A DNA stretch of 64,000 nt from Rhizopus arrhizus (taxonomy: Eukaryota > Mucoromycota > Mucoromycetes > Mucorales > Rhizopodaceae): the NCBI GenBank assembly GCA_024220505.1, contig JAKZZE010000001.1, positions 992,001 to 1,056,000 of the forward strand, written 5' to 3'. The notes beneath the pieces are model-generated. The model ran no database searches. It had not been told where the DNA came from and worked only from the letters and a program-made list of their open reading frames with translations. Of the stretch, positions 32,612 to 43,897 are shown one piece after another. Both the position numbers and the translations under genes were made by a program. Every line of letters begins with the position of its first letter. Position 1 is the stretch's first letter.

Positions 32612-33865
32612 TTATTTCTTTTTGCTTCGTAACGTTTGTCCTGTGCCTGCAAAAATATGAGATTTCTTTTCATCCTTTTCACTGTTGGCGGATGGCGGAG
32701 GAACAAGTGGATATCCAAAATAAATTTGACCAAAAGGTAAAACCAATGGACCATCCTCATCTTCATTTTCTATTTCTTCATTTTCCAATGTATTGGCATT
32801 TCGTTTATTTTTGCCTCGAAGGCTTTGTCCTCCTCCCTGAAATGCTGAAAATTCATTTTTAACAGTCTTTGGAAGATCGATGGGCATTTTGCTTATCTAA
32901 TCCGACAATAAGATAAATATAAGGAATATTATCAATAACACACATACCATTGTTTGTGATTTTTGTTGTTTTGAGGGTTCAACGTAACCTACAGGAGGAG
33001 CAAAGTCTACTTCTAAATCAGTTTCTACAATTGATATACCAGAATGATCCTCATGAAATGGTTTAGCTTCTAATACTTTAATCTCATATACTTTATCATT
33101 ATAGTTGATCTGTATAACATCGTTTACAGTCAAAGTTGAAAAGTTACGTAAGGCTTTTTCTAACCTAGATTGATTCTGTTAACTCGATTTCCGCTATACA
33201 CATTATTATGCATTACACTGCACGATGATCGCTTATGTCTAAGAAATCTGCTGATTGTGGTTGAATCTTTATAAATGAACCCAAAGGTAGAGTAGTATTT
33301 TTGACTTCGATAATATTTCCAGGTTCAACACCTAAAGATTCCATCATCTATTTCATAGTTGAGTGGATATGATCATCACAATACAAGTCATACCCATTGT
33401 GGTAAATAAACTCTTCCTTCTTCAGCAATAAATTCAAGTACGCCTGCGTGTGTATGCTTCCTTTGTGCACCATTAAATAACTTGAATAACATTGGATACG
33501 AAATATTGAGTTGTGCTATTCAACTATTAGGACTATTAATTTATATAATGGAAAACTCTTACATAATTTCTCTAAAGCTGATTGAGGAAGTATAACTTTT
33601 TTATATATAATTTAGTCAACAAGTCTCATATACAAATATGAACTTACTCTTTCCTCCATAATTCACATTTTCTCTGTCGTTTCCATGCTGCATCATTGCA
33701 ATGGGGTAACATCGATAATTCTCTGAAAATCCTCTATTAGGATTCATCAATCCTCCAAAATTAGAACGAAACCCTCCAAAGAAAGAACTTGAAAATCCAT
33801 CGTCGTCATTAAACTATACATGTTTAATTACATTTGTACAATCTATACACAACCAAAGTTACCAT
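32612..33865 (-). CDS. UFD1: Ufd1, ubiquitin-binding cofactor of Cdc48/p97
   Basis: Ufd1 pairs with Npl4 as the adaptor that brings ubiquitinated proteins to Cdc48 for extraction and proteasomal degradation. Seven exons rebuild a 318-aa protein: 33,863-33,865, 33,648-33,813, 33,563-33,595, 33,394-33,515, 33,217-33,347, 32,948-33,164 and 32,612-32,896; introns are 46-52 nt. Diagnostic segments are YRCYPIAMMQHGNDRENVNY, ISYPMLFKLFNGAQRKHTHA, GVLEFIAEEGRVYLPQW and EVDFAPPVGYVEP, the Ufd1 N-domain barrel, followed by the short Gly/Lys-rich C-terminus. The length fits the family (about 310-360). The first exon is only the ATG. The residues and junctions leave little doubt; the exact start is slightly less certain. 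Confidence 0.95.
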
Positions 33866-34012
33866 TGTATGTGCAGTCTATAATAATCTAACAAAGTAAA
33901 AAGAAAAAGAGAAAATTAAATTGTTGATTATGACGTTTTTATGAACCCAAAATAAATATATGAAAAATACAACCAATAAAAAGCTTTGTTTATGCCTTAT
34001 TATTGTCTTTAT

Positions 34013-34891
34013 TTAAAAAACATAACTTTTCCTCTTGGGTAGTTTGCTTCCTATACTCGATCTACGCTTAATCATCACATTCGTGTTTAATAATTTTGGT
34101 ATTTTACTAGTTGTACTTGAACTTTCGATTGTTTGTGGAGGTGGTGTTTTAGCCAATGAGAGTCGTTTAACAGACAGTGGTATATAACTTTGACTGGGTG
34201 TTGGCTTTCTATCTTGCGGAATAAGTGACATAGAATACCTCTTTTGAGTTTTTTCTAATAACAACGATTTACTGTGAGTCATCATACTCGTTTTCCTTTT
34301 TATGTCTGCATATTCTTCTAGCCATTCTGCAGGATTTTTTTGTTGTTCAGTTAGTAATGTTGGCGCAACTTGCTTAGAGTCATCTTCAGAATTGACTACT
34401 ATTTGCCCTGGATCTTCTTCTCCTTCATCATCCTCTTCCCCATTCTCTTCCTCTCCTTCTTCCTCTTCCTCATCTTCTTCCACATCCTCTTCTTCATTTT
34501 CATCTTCCCTCTCGTCTTCATTTTCGTCTTTTTTTCGTATTTCTTCATCCTCTTTTTCCTCATCCTCTTTCTCATCTTCTCCTTTATTTTCCTCTTCTTG
34601 CTCTTCACTTGCTGTTTGATGATCAATAAAATGATCAGACTCTGGTGATACTATTTCATGATTTTCTAGATCAATGTCTACTTTATCAGGTACACTGTCA
34701 CTATGTTTTTTCTCTTTGGATGCAATCTCTGCATCCGTAAGGTATTTCTGATCTTGTCCAACATGTTGAGGCAAATCCTCTGAAGCAGCAGGAGAAGTGA
34801 CTTGAAGGTCAGTCACGGTGGTTTCCTGCTGTGTTCCTGACAAGGAGTGATTCTTTTCTTCTTTACTATTTTTAGAAATTTTAAGTATCAC
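34013..34891 (-). CDS. Acidic low-complexity protein, unknown function
   Basis: An open frame of about 292 codons ending at 34,013. Residues about 95-165 are almost entirely Glu/Asp with some Lys. The C-terminal 80 residues are basic and Ser/Pro-rich (KRLSLAKTPPP, KRRSSIGSKLPKRK), suggesting a disordered, possibly nuclear or cytoskeleton-associated protein. No ATG opens the frame (it starts at a GTG), so an upstream exon is likely. The ORF at 34,917-35,105 (62 codons, ATG at 35,105, starting MLFFKKKKNKK) is the obvious candidate, but I could not find a splice junction that joins the frames. Function not assigned. Confidence 0.5.
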   Translation of the reverse strand: MILKISKNSKEEKNHSLSGTQQETTVTDLQVTSPAASEDLPQHVGQDQKYLTDAEIASKEKKHSDSVPDKVDIDLENHEIVSPESDHFIDHQTASEEQEEENKGEDEKEDEEKEDEEIRKKDENEDEREDENEEEDVEEDEEEEEGEEENGEEDDEGEEDPGQIVVNSEDDSKQVAPTLLTEQQKNPAEWLEEYADIKRKTSMMTHSKSLLLEKTQKRYSMSLIPQDRKPTPSQSYIPLSVKRLSLAKTPPPQTIESSSTTSKIPKLLNTNVMIKRRSSIGSKLPKRKSYVF

Positions 34892-34916
34892 TCTTCATAT
34901 TATTCATCATGTCTTA

Positions 34917-35105
34917 TTACACTTCTTTTGTTTGGATGAATTCTTTTATATTAGCTGATACAGGAGGTGTAACAGGTTCCACTATTGCTTCTTGTTCTGT
35001 TGATGAAATGACAGTGTCATCTGGAGACTCTAACCAATTCTTATTTGGCTTTGGTAATTGGATATTTAAAACCTTTTTATTCTTTTTCTTTTTAAAAAAC
35101 AACAT
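34917..35105 (-). CDS. Probable first exon of the acidic protein gene
   Basis: Starts with an ATG and a Lys-rich segment, then a Ser/Thr/Pro/Glu-rich stretch ending at TAA 34,917-34,919. It lies directly upstream of the acidic ORF on the same strand, with similar composition. The junction is unresolved, so this is a tentative exon. Confidence 0.35.
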   Translation of the reverse strand: MLFFKKKKNKKVLNIQLPKPNKNWLESPDDTVISSTEQEAIVEPVTPPVSANIKEFIQTKEV

Positions 35106-35222
35106 GAGAAAAGAAGGGAGGAAAAAAGAGACAACGCAGAAAAAAAAGAAAGTACTTTAGTAAACCCTTCCCCTTCCCCCTCTTTTTTTTAAAAAAAAAT
35201 AAGGAGTTCTTTTACAGACTCC

Positions 35223-36614
35223 TTATATAACGTTATATATATAACCAAGAGATATTGATCGTTCATCGCCTACAGTAAGGCAAATACGTGAACCAGGTTG
35301 AATGTGCTCGTCACCCATCATACCCAATGCCCTGAAACGCTGATTAACCAATCTGGAAGGTGTACCAAAGCTCTCTGCCAAAATGCGAACACTGATAGGT
35401 TCAAGTAAAGCAAAAGATTGACCTGAACAAGGCATATCAGGATCATATTCAACAGGCATCATGACCGGTGCTTTTTGTTCCTTGACCTGGATTGTATTAT
35501 TATGCAATTTTTTTAGGTATTTAGCGGTGGCTTGGCCATAGGTAAGGCTGTTAAAATAAGGAATTGTATTTGCATAAGCATAGCCTGCATCCCAAATCAT
35601 GACACCTCCAAAGTGAGGATTACTTTTAATATCGTCCAGGATCAACGTCAGCTTTTCATAGTTCACATAACCAGTATCCATATGATTGTCTCTACCCAAC
35701 ACACCCAGGAATACCTTGGTTTTTCCTTTTGTAGATTCCTTGGCCCATTCGCTCCACTCGTCAAAATTAAAGTCTGATGATGCTCGTGGTTTATGTTCTG
35801 AAGCTGAGCAGTAGTTGTTGTAGAATTGAACAAAGACCATGTCAGGATAGGCTTCAGTATATTTTGGTTCAGGATGAAGGATGTTATAGACTGCGTTTTT
35901 GTTATAATACTCTAAATCACAACACTGTGGAGCAGCAGTGATGAAGTATTGACGTGGTGGGTATTGTGTTTTGAACAGCTGACGGAGTGTATGAATATGT
36001 CTATCATAGCCTACCCCATCCACCTCTGATGATAATGTAAGAAATACGTCACGTATACTGTAATGAAAGATTACCTTCAGGATCATAATCAATACCATCT
36101 AATACGACATTACCAAACGGTCTTGGCACCGTACGATCATCACCACCCAAGAACTTGTTCCACAGCCACCATGCAAAGAGATCTGGATCCCATGATTGTG
36201 AATGATAGGGACCAGCAGCACCTCCTACTGACATTAATACTTTGACTCCCTTTTTCTGGCAATATTGAATATCTTTGGCAGCATCAATACAGTTTTCAAC
36301 ATCATTACAATTATCTGCTAGATTAATAATAGGTGATTTCTTGGGTCCGCCGACAAAATCAACAAGGAATGAAAGGATCACGATACTGACACCTTCTTGA
36401 TCACAATAAAAAGACAATCGTTTTTCTCCAAAGTCTCCTTGACCCCAATAGAGTACCACATTATCTTTTTTTTCTAACAACTATTTCTTTTATTAGGATC
36501 AACTCCTGTCTTTAATTACTCCTTTTTACATACATTTTTTCTATTGACTAAATGACTTGAGTGTACCAATGTAAAATTTATAATAAATAATAATAATAAT
36601 AATGCAATATACAT
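35223..36614 (-). CDS. Secreted GH18 (class III-type) chitinase
   Basis: Hydrolyses beta-1,4 links in chitin, probably in cell-wall remodelling or growth. Three exons give 429 aa: 36,534-36,614, 36,075-36,480 and 35,223-36,025, with introns of 53 and 49 nt. Exon 1 encodes a signal peptide (MYIALLLLLFIINFTLVHS). The GH18 barrel follows: VVLYWGQGDFGEKRL at strand 1, KVLMSVGG, and the catalytic DxxDxDxE motif as DGIDYDPE, with E162 as the acid. VMIWDAGYA is near strand 8, and a C-terminal extension of about 80 residues follows. The second intron falls directly after the catalytic Glu, which is why uncorrected frames seem to break there. Family assignment is secure; substrate is inferred. Confidence 0.9.
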
Positions 36615-36812
36615 GATGAATAAAGAAAACAGTCGTTAGATGATCAAAGCTCAGACAATATACAAATATATGTAATTTTAAATGGAATGCTCTCTTATTA
36701 AGGAATGGGATGATTTGATGCTATCTACTTTTTATCCTTCTTTTTCATAAAAAATGTTTATGACAATATAAATGACAAGCGGTTCAGAATTTAATATTCA
36801 CATTAAAAAAGT

Positions 36813-38211
36813 TTAAAATATAGTTCCATCGCTCTATTATACACTTGTTAGTATCTCATCTTGTAGTATTTCTAATGCGTCAACATACCTTGATCACAAT
36901 AGGTGGTCCACCATTCCCTGGTCTTTTTTTAGCAGCAATTTCACGTCCAGCAGTCCAGGTACCACCTTCCAACACCTGAGCCAAAACAAGCTTCTGACCC
37001 AACTTTTCTTCTACTTGCTGCTTGATGATATCCAAATAAACCACAGTCAATGCACGCCACTCGACGATAGCTGGATCAGATCCTTCAAACACTGGCAGCT
37101 CACCTTCTTGGACTGTACCTCGTCGGACTTCTTCTGGCTTTAAAGTCAATAGTCCATAATCGACCAAGAGACCTCCGTTACGATACTCTGGTAAGCCCGT
37201 CATCAGCTCAACACCTTCCACTTTGATATCCAGCGAAGTCTCGATGGATTCAATCAAGGAATAGGTCAGCCACTGAGATAGCTTGTGGAAAGGTACCAGG
37301 TTTTCATGGTTTCCCAAATCAGTCAAGGAAGCACAGGGCCATACATCGCCTAGTTGAACACCCTCTATTTGAACACGGGCTGGCCACATTGCTCCTAAGC
37401 TCATGACTGCTTGCCATAATGTTTCAATCCGAATCACCTTTTGAGAATTATTCAACAAGTAATCTATTCTTGTGTGTTAGCGATGCGTTCTATATCAATA
37501 AGTCAATTACCTATCATGTTGCCAGGCCTTCTTGGTTCATTATCAACAGAAGGAAAATAGGTAGGTTGACTGTCAAGGACTTCAGACAGTCTCTTCAACA
37601 AGTTTGAACGACCTTCCAAGCCAATCATTTGGTTCGTCTCCGTGACTTGGAAACCTTCTGTCATACGCTCAATCGTAATTTGACCCAATCCACCCACTAT
37701 TTAAAAAGAAAATATAGACTCTATTTTTTGATATACAATTTCCCTTCTTACCGTCAACACGATCAAGCACATTGGATGAACTTGAGAAATAACCTTTCAA
37801 AAACATATCAAAAGAAGCCAAAGCCAAACCCTCTGATCTTCCCACTTTATCACCCTTTTCTGTTGCATACTTCCACACTTGTCCTGCACCTGCATCCACC
37901 AAGACAGAAACAACCACTAAATCAATCAGACGACGTGCTTGTTCTATTCGGTCAATACCATCCTGCTTCCATCTGGCACGTAATGCTTCAAATTGTTGAT
38001 AGTCAAAGTGTCGAAGTCGAGAGTGAGGTGGAATCTTGGAAAGATCTGGGAAACGGCGTGTGGTGGTGGAAACGACGTGGTCAACGATAGCGGAAAGTGC
38101 AGATTCGTTAATATCAAACGATTTGAGGCCACCTTCTTTGGATTTTTCATACACTTGCATACATCTTTCTCGAACTGCGACGAGACTGCGTAAATAATCT
38201 TGAACTAACAT
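36813..38211 (-). CDS. URC4: URC4/DUF1688 protein, uracil catabolism
   Basis: Fungal Urc4 (Urg3 in fission yeast) belongs to the URC uracil-degradation pathway; its exact reaction is not established. Four exons make 413 aa, the usual size: 37,752-38,211, 37,511-37,696, 36,889-37,463 and 36,813-36,833. Landmarks are VDAGAGQVWKYATEKGDKVG, RSEGLALASFDMFLKGYFSS, MIGLEGRSNLLKRL and the ending REIAAKKRPGNGGPPIVIK plus SDGTIF from a 21-nt last exon. The last intron (55 nt) contains a consensus TACTAAC branch site. The start ATG at 38,211 gives a normal family N-terminus (YLRSLVAVRERC). Confidence 0.9.
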
Positions 38212-40008
38212 TTGTAAAATAAAATAAAGAAAAAAAAAAATAAGAGAGAAAAGTGCACTTTCTATTTATGTTGCATAAATGCCTTTGATGTCACACATAT
38301 AGGTATTCGGAAATTGTATATTATTTCTCTATCTTATCAATAAAACACTGATTTCTCACTCTCTCTCTTTATACCAATTATAATTTATACTCACCAACAT
38401 ATGTTTTCATCTTTATATTATCGTAATCTGGTTCACTTGAGAGAATATTTTGTACTGAAATAATAAAAAGGAGAAAAGGTATTTTATACTCAGATATTTA
38501 AACAAGTGTGAGAAATATAGCAAAATGTACACATTTCGTCAGATTTTTAGCTACATTGAAATATGGTGCATACATATCAAAATAGAGTCTATAAATAAAT
38601 AAATAAAAGTTTTTCAACTAAAAATTTAATTGTGTTTGCATTAGTATGCTCTATCCAGACGCAAATACTTGATTCAAAAAGTTATTATTGGCATTCAATT
38701 ATTCCTAGTTGAATCTGTAGCAATTTTCCTTTCCTCTTTATCTGCCTTATTAGTTTTCAGTAAGCACTCTGAGGAAGATGTTTATATCATAGGTGAAAAT
38801 TTTCAAGTCTTGCTACATCTTTTCTCCCTCTCTCTCTCTCTCTCGCAAAACAAAAAAAAAGTAGAATACAAAAGTTTCGTTTGTTCCTACAGTTTTCTTT
38901 GCAAGCTAATCTTCTCAATCGCTTCATGTTTACTTGAAGAAGAACAAAGTTATAGGTGTGTAGTAAGACTTTGGTATGTTTACACACTGAAAGTAGTGAA
39001 TTCTAGGTGATTAGACGTCTTGTCAGAGTTCAACTTTAATATGGTACATGTAAAACCGATCATATAGCGTAACTCATGTCAACCTTGTGTTTCTTATCTT
39101 TACAAAGTGAGGGAAAACCAGTAAAATATATACTCATGTAGCTATATTATTATGAAGTGAGCATTGTTGGGCTATACGACTCCAATTAGGTTATGATGCT
39201 TTATGAAGAGCATATAACATAGTAATTTGAACTTGAAAGCGTTATGAATGGAATTGGTTGAAATAAATTCACAAATCTTTGAAGAGACACACTATATAAT
39301 CCAGCATTAAAATGATCAACAATGCATAATACAAGAGACCGCTTTCTAACAAAGATCACTGCCTTTTTGTTTTTGTTCAGGTTAAGCTTGGCCTTGTTGG
39401 TACTCTGTCAATGATTACGAGATGAGGGTGCTAGCTTGCTATTTCTAATGGATTTTTGTGTGGGATAGGTCATGTACCAGTACCATCCGAATTCACAGCT
39501 AGACACTCTTTCATGAAGAAAAGAGTCAGGAATAAACAAATTATGCTATATGGATTAGTAAAATTAGATGCACTGGATTTTTTTTTTTTTTTATTTCTAT
39601 TAAATTGACTTGATTGCAAGAAATCCCTTTTTTAACTAAAAAAATAATACTTTTTTAAAATATAAATTGCAAATAATATGTATTCCTTGTTCGACTTTCG
39701 TTAAATATTTTTTTCCTTTGGCAAATTTAAGTTATGCGTAAAAGTATGTTAATAAAACTATAATAATCCCAAATACATAGCACATACATCACTTCTGCTT
39801 ACAGCAGAGCGCCTTTAATTAAATGAAAGTCTTTAATGAGCTACTTTCAGTCCTCATCACTTTTCTTTAACTGTTCAACACTAAACAGACTAACTCAAAA
39901 TTTATAAAAAAAGTGACAGTTGGTATGTTTATTTTTTTTAAGAAAATCACAACCTAGCAGCTCTAAGTCACAAGATAAACATATCCCTTTTTTTTCTAAT
40001 ACTGCCAT
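38212..40008. other. Gene-poor AT-rich stretch
   Basis: About 1.8 kb with no recognised gene. Contains a CT microsatellite at about 38,826-38,843 and several T and A runs. A short minus-strand open stretch at about 38,410-38,460 (SVQNILSSEPDYDNIKMKTY) is bounded by a GTGAGT donor-like site and could be an exon of an unrecognised gene, but nothing could be joined to it. Confidence 0.5.
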
Positions 40009-40269
40009 TTATGGGCATGTTTCGACAGGAACATCATGATCTTTACAACAATCTGTAAAAGTCTCCGATAGGTCTCCAGCAAATGGGCCAACATCACAAT
40101 GATAACGCATATCGCCCCAGCAGTAGTGAGTGTTAGTTGTTCCAGTAGCCTCTTCACAGCATCTTTCCGTAATTTCGTATTCTAAACCACATCTTTTCCA
40201 TTCAGCCAATGTACAAGTAGTAAAGAGGCAAAGTACCAAAATTAATGATTTGATACTGAATGCGTTCAT
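40009..40269 (-). CDS. Small secreted cysteine-rich protein
   Basis: An 86-aa protein with a clear signal peptide (MNAFSIKSLILVLCLFTTCT, cleavage expected after LA) and a mature part of about 64 residues with eight cysteines (single, paired, single, single, paired, single), enough for four disulphides. No family recognised; the architecture is that of fungal small secreted proteins. The ATG at 40,269 is preferred over the upstream in-frame ATG at 40,302 because the TATA-like box lies at 40,318-40,327, so transcription should start below 40,302, and because the signal peptide is then canonical. Role unknown. Confidence 0.7.
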   Translation of the reverse strand: MNAFSIKSLILVLCLFTTCTLAEWKRCGLEYEITERCCEEATGTTNTHYCWGDMRYHCDVGPFAGDLSETFTDCCKDHDVPVETCP

Positions 40270-40317
40270 TTTGAAGGATGTGTTTGTTTTAATCAAAATC
40301 AAAAAAAAAATCCAAGG

Positions 40318-40327
40318 TATTTAAATA
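40318..40327 (-). promoter_or_regulatory. TATA-like box of the cysteine-rich gene
   Basis: The palindrome TATTTAAATA, about 50 bp upstream of the preferred ATG at 40,269. Confidence 0.45.
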
Positions 40328-40360
40328 AAAGATCTTTATGAGCTTATTTCTCACGTAATG

Positions 40361-40561
40361 TTACGTCCTTGAGGCATAAAATTTATTCTTTGTCCTACAA
40401 ACATCAAAATCATGCATTAAAGTGAGAATACAGAAATAGTTGGTTCTCTTGTTCCATTTGTAAACAAAATGAGTAAAACTTTCATAGCTCTCGGAAGCCT
40501 TTGACCTTGTACGTGTGAAAAAAAAGGCAAATATAACAAAAATAGCAAGTAAACTATTCAT
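40361..40561 (-). CDS. Possible small secreted peptide or remnant
   Basis: A 66-codon ORF starting MNSLLAIFVIFAFFFTRTRS, signal-peptide-like, then 46 residues with only two cysteines. It sits on the same strand directly upstream of the cysteine-rich gene. It may be a decayed relative or chance in AT-rich DNA; an internal GTATTC...TTTGTAG stretch could be a very short intron. Weakly supported. Confidence 0.3.
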   Translation of the reverse strand: MNSLLAIFVIFAFFFTRTRSKASESYESFTHFVYKWNKRTNYFCILTLMHDFDVCRTKNKFYASRT

Positions 40562-42124
40562 AATGAAAATAAAAAAAAAAAAAAAACATTTTTCTTGGAT
40601 GCTGTGCTAATGCAATAATTTCTTTGTTAATCCGTTTCATCTGCAATCACTTTTGTTAGACAACTGTATTCCTCATAGACAAAAACAATTACGAACTAAT
40701 ATACCGTCTTTTTTTTTTTTTTTTTGCGAGGGACATTCTAGTGTAGCATCTTAAATAAAACAGATATATACATTTTTTACTTTAACTTACATATCAGATG
40801 GTAGAACAATAAATAAAATGAAGCTTGTCATCTTGTATTAGGCACGAAAAACAGGATACTCACAATAATCACCAATACTCTTTTTTGAGCTTACTTTTCA
40901 ACTCATATTTTTTGAATATCTTTATTAAATACAATTTTTGGTTTCATCATATGGGTCAGAAGAGTATACAGACTAGCTAACCAGTGAACTAGAGATCGTT
41001 TCATACTAACCAAGAAAGATAAAGTTACTGTTAAAAGTAATTGAGCTCTATTTGTCACTGTGATCGAGACTATTCCATTTTAAAGTATATGCCAAAATTA
41101 AGGGTGAACTGTTTTAAAATTTGCAACCTATTCATATCTTTGTACGCTTGCTTCTCTCTAGTCTTCTCTTTTGCAATAATTTCTCATACCTTTCAGGTAG
41201 TTGAATCATTTTTAGCAACTCATTGTAAGAAAAACAAGTCAGTCTGACGATGGATTAAAAATAAATTTGCCGTCGGAAAAACGCCAAGCCATAGTTAAAA
41301 GCATAATGCTTGAGTCACCTACAAGGAAAAGAAACAAAGATTTTATGAAACAATACATAAGCTTAGATTCTTTCGAGTGGGTCACAAGACAATAGTAATG
41401 TCAAGATATTTACTACTTCCAATGAGAAAATTGATAGCTCATGATGCTAAAGTAAAAGTTTAATTGGTTCATAATATTTTTTCTAATTCTTTATTTAATA
41501 CTTCTCAGCCAAAATACACCACTGTTCTTTATATCAGATTTTTTTTTTACATCTAAAACCTCTGTATCATTTTTATGAACTGTACAAGAATTGGAAACAT
41601 TTAAAATTAATGAGAACCACCTGTCAATCAAAAGACCAATCTTCTCGATAGTTTGCTCTAACTAATATTATTAGAAATCTATATTTTACTGCTTTGCTCA
41701 GTTCTGTATTTCTTTATAAATTCCTTTCACATTAGCTAAGATATCTGTGATAAAAGGTTGATTTAGGTGCTGTGCTATATTATATATAGTTTAAGTTGTA
41801 GCGAAGGAAAACAAATAACTCTTAATTTACTATAAACAATGGCGCTTATATTGTCAAATTAGGATATGCTGCTAGATACACTGAGGACCAAAATTAACTT
41901 AATCTATCGTCTGCCAATGAACTTTATTCATATAAGTGTTGCTAAATTTATTTCGTTTTGTTTTAACAAATACACTAAAGAAGGGTAAACATATGCTACT
42001 TGGCCTCATGCTTCGTTCTTTTGTGTTAATTTGCATTTGTCATGGTCATGCAAATGTCCTGAAATGAAAACAAATAAACGTCCGTTCATAGTAATAGCAG
42101 TAGTGTTCATGAGTAAATACTTTG
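40562..42124. other. Gene-poor AT-rich stretch before the array resumes
   Basis: About 1.6 kb with homopolymer runs (for example T17 near 40,709-40,725). No recognised gene, RNA or mobile element. Confidence 0.5.
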
Positions 42125-43897
42125 GTCATTTAAACATCCATTCTATTTATTCGAAACATATGTCAATTGGGGTTCACTACTATTGTAAACATAATTGGTA
42201 TATGAATTTATGGAGTTGTCTGTAAAAACTTGCATCACCATACCAATATCAATTTTATCAACCTCTTTTGTAATCGCACGAAATGAAGACATGATGTTGA
42301 TAAAATAAGCGTTCTATTTCATTCAAGGTGCACTTTAGTGATGGTTCTTTAAAATCGACACAATGTAGTTTTACAGAATATGAATTGCATTAACAATTTA
42401 CAAAAGAGCATGTTGTTATAAGATAAACATTTATTTACAATGCTTCAATTACGTTAATTGTTCTACTTTACAGAATCAGAATCATCTTTTCTCAGTTCGA
42501 TTATGACTTTTTATGCAGCGTAAGGTACTATTTCCATTCATGATGTTTCTCGTTTTGTTTACAACGTCCATGTTCTTGTAAAACTTTGTCTTCAACTCGT
42601 AAATTAATATTCATATTGGCCAATAGTTTGAGAATCCTTTCATTGCCTGAAATGCCTAGTTACTTGGATGTGAAGTAAGATCAAAGTTTTCTGTGAATTT
42701 GTTCTGGCAGCTGGATGGTTTTATATTTCCACAATTGGCGGCTTACGTTCATCAAGCATTCTTCATTCTTTTTGTACAAGCAAAACCTATTTGTACAACC
42801 AATAAGCCAGCAACCTTTCTTTTTGGTCAGATGTTGATATCCAGCTTTAACTGTCCTATGATAGCCACTTACCGTATGAAAGCTCGTAAGATTTGTTAAG
42901 TGAAAACGAGCAAATTTGGTATACGGTTTTTATGAGATAACATGTCTATGTACTGATCTCTTTTTAAGATGCAAGGATTTATACTACTGTCTTGATCATA
43001 TGTGTATTGTGTATATCAAAAACGAAGAAAGAATGATTCTCATTAGACTCATTATTATTTTCTTTATGCAGTTGAAAGACGGCTTATATTATCCATTCAG
43101 TTCATTAAAGCTATGCTTGCTGAATGAAAAGGGTACATAGAAACCACATGATAACTTTGATAACATGAATACCATGAAAACATACTGAAATAAAAGAGGT
43201 ATCCATGAAGTGAGCAGGAAGTAATAAATTATCAGCAAAAGCATATAAGGCAGAAAGTGAATGACTAAAAGTGAATAAAAAAATGGAACTGGCTTTAATT
43301 CTATGTTAACTGATAGTAAGCGTTTGTTTACACTGTATATCCTATATACCATTTTTGTTCTATGCATAATAAACAGTTTATACAGTTTATAGTATACTAC
43401 CTCAGTTCCCAACTGATATTGTTATGTTCTAAAATGTAGTTTGTATTGAACATGCTTTCTCTTTCCTCCTTAGATAATAAAACGATTTAAGAGGTTTATC
43501 AGTTGTTTGACTTGTTTATTGGCCTTATTCGTTTAGAGATATAACATGTCTATTTTACAATGGTTAAAAAAAAAAGATAATGTCAAGAAAGCCTCCATGT
43601 TTCAATTGTTTGTTTTTGTATTTCCTTTGCAGCCGAATGATGCCGACCCTTCTCTCCTTTCTTGACAGGAACATTTTGAGACGTGGTTCATCTTCTTAGA
43701 CATAAGAAATGCGTTTTATATATATACTATCGGTGTATGAGTTGCATGGATATGAAATGGCTTGATTATATAAAAATGCCAGCAACATAACATTGTTACA
43801 CTAACTAAAATGTTCTCGTACACAAATGCTTAAATACATCTGTTTATCAAAAAAGTATAAACATTTCTTTTCTTTATTACAGTATTAACGTATATCC
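42125..43897 (+). repeat. Conserved upstream block (before copy 4)
   Basis: Matches 31,330-32,440 from its start and the upstream blocks of copies 2 and 3 further on. From about 43,090 it is almost identical to 52,940-53,700 before copy 5. It includes a TATTACAG acceptor-like site (about 43,875-43,882). Confidence 0.8.
43769..43775 (+). promoter_or_regulatory. TATA box, family copy 4
   Basis: TATAAAA, 129 bp before the first ATG of the copy. Confidence 0.65.

Noticed and set aside
34302..34648. Long Ser-rich and Phe/Leu-rich plus-strand ORFs
   Set aside because: They are shadows of the GAA/GAG-rich acidic coding tract on the other strand; no starts, splice sites or motifs support them.
37629..38090. 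153-codon plus-strand ORF
   Set aside because: Antisense shadow of URC4 exons and an intron; no motif.
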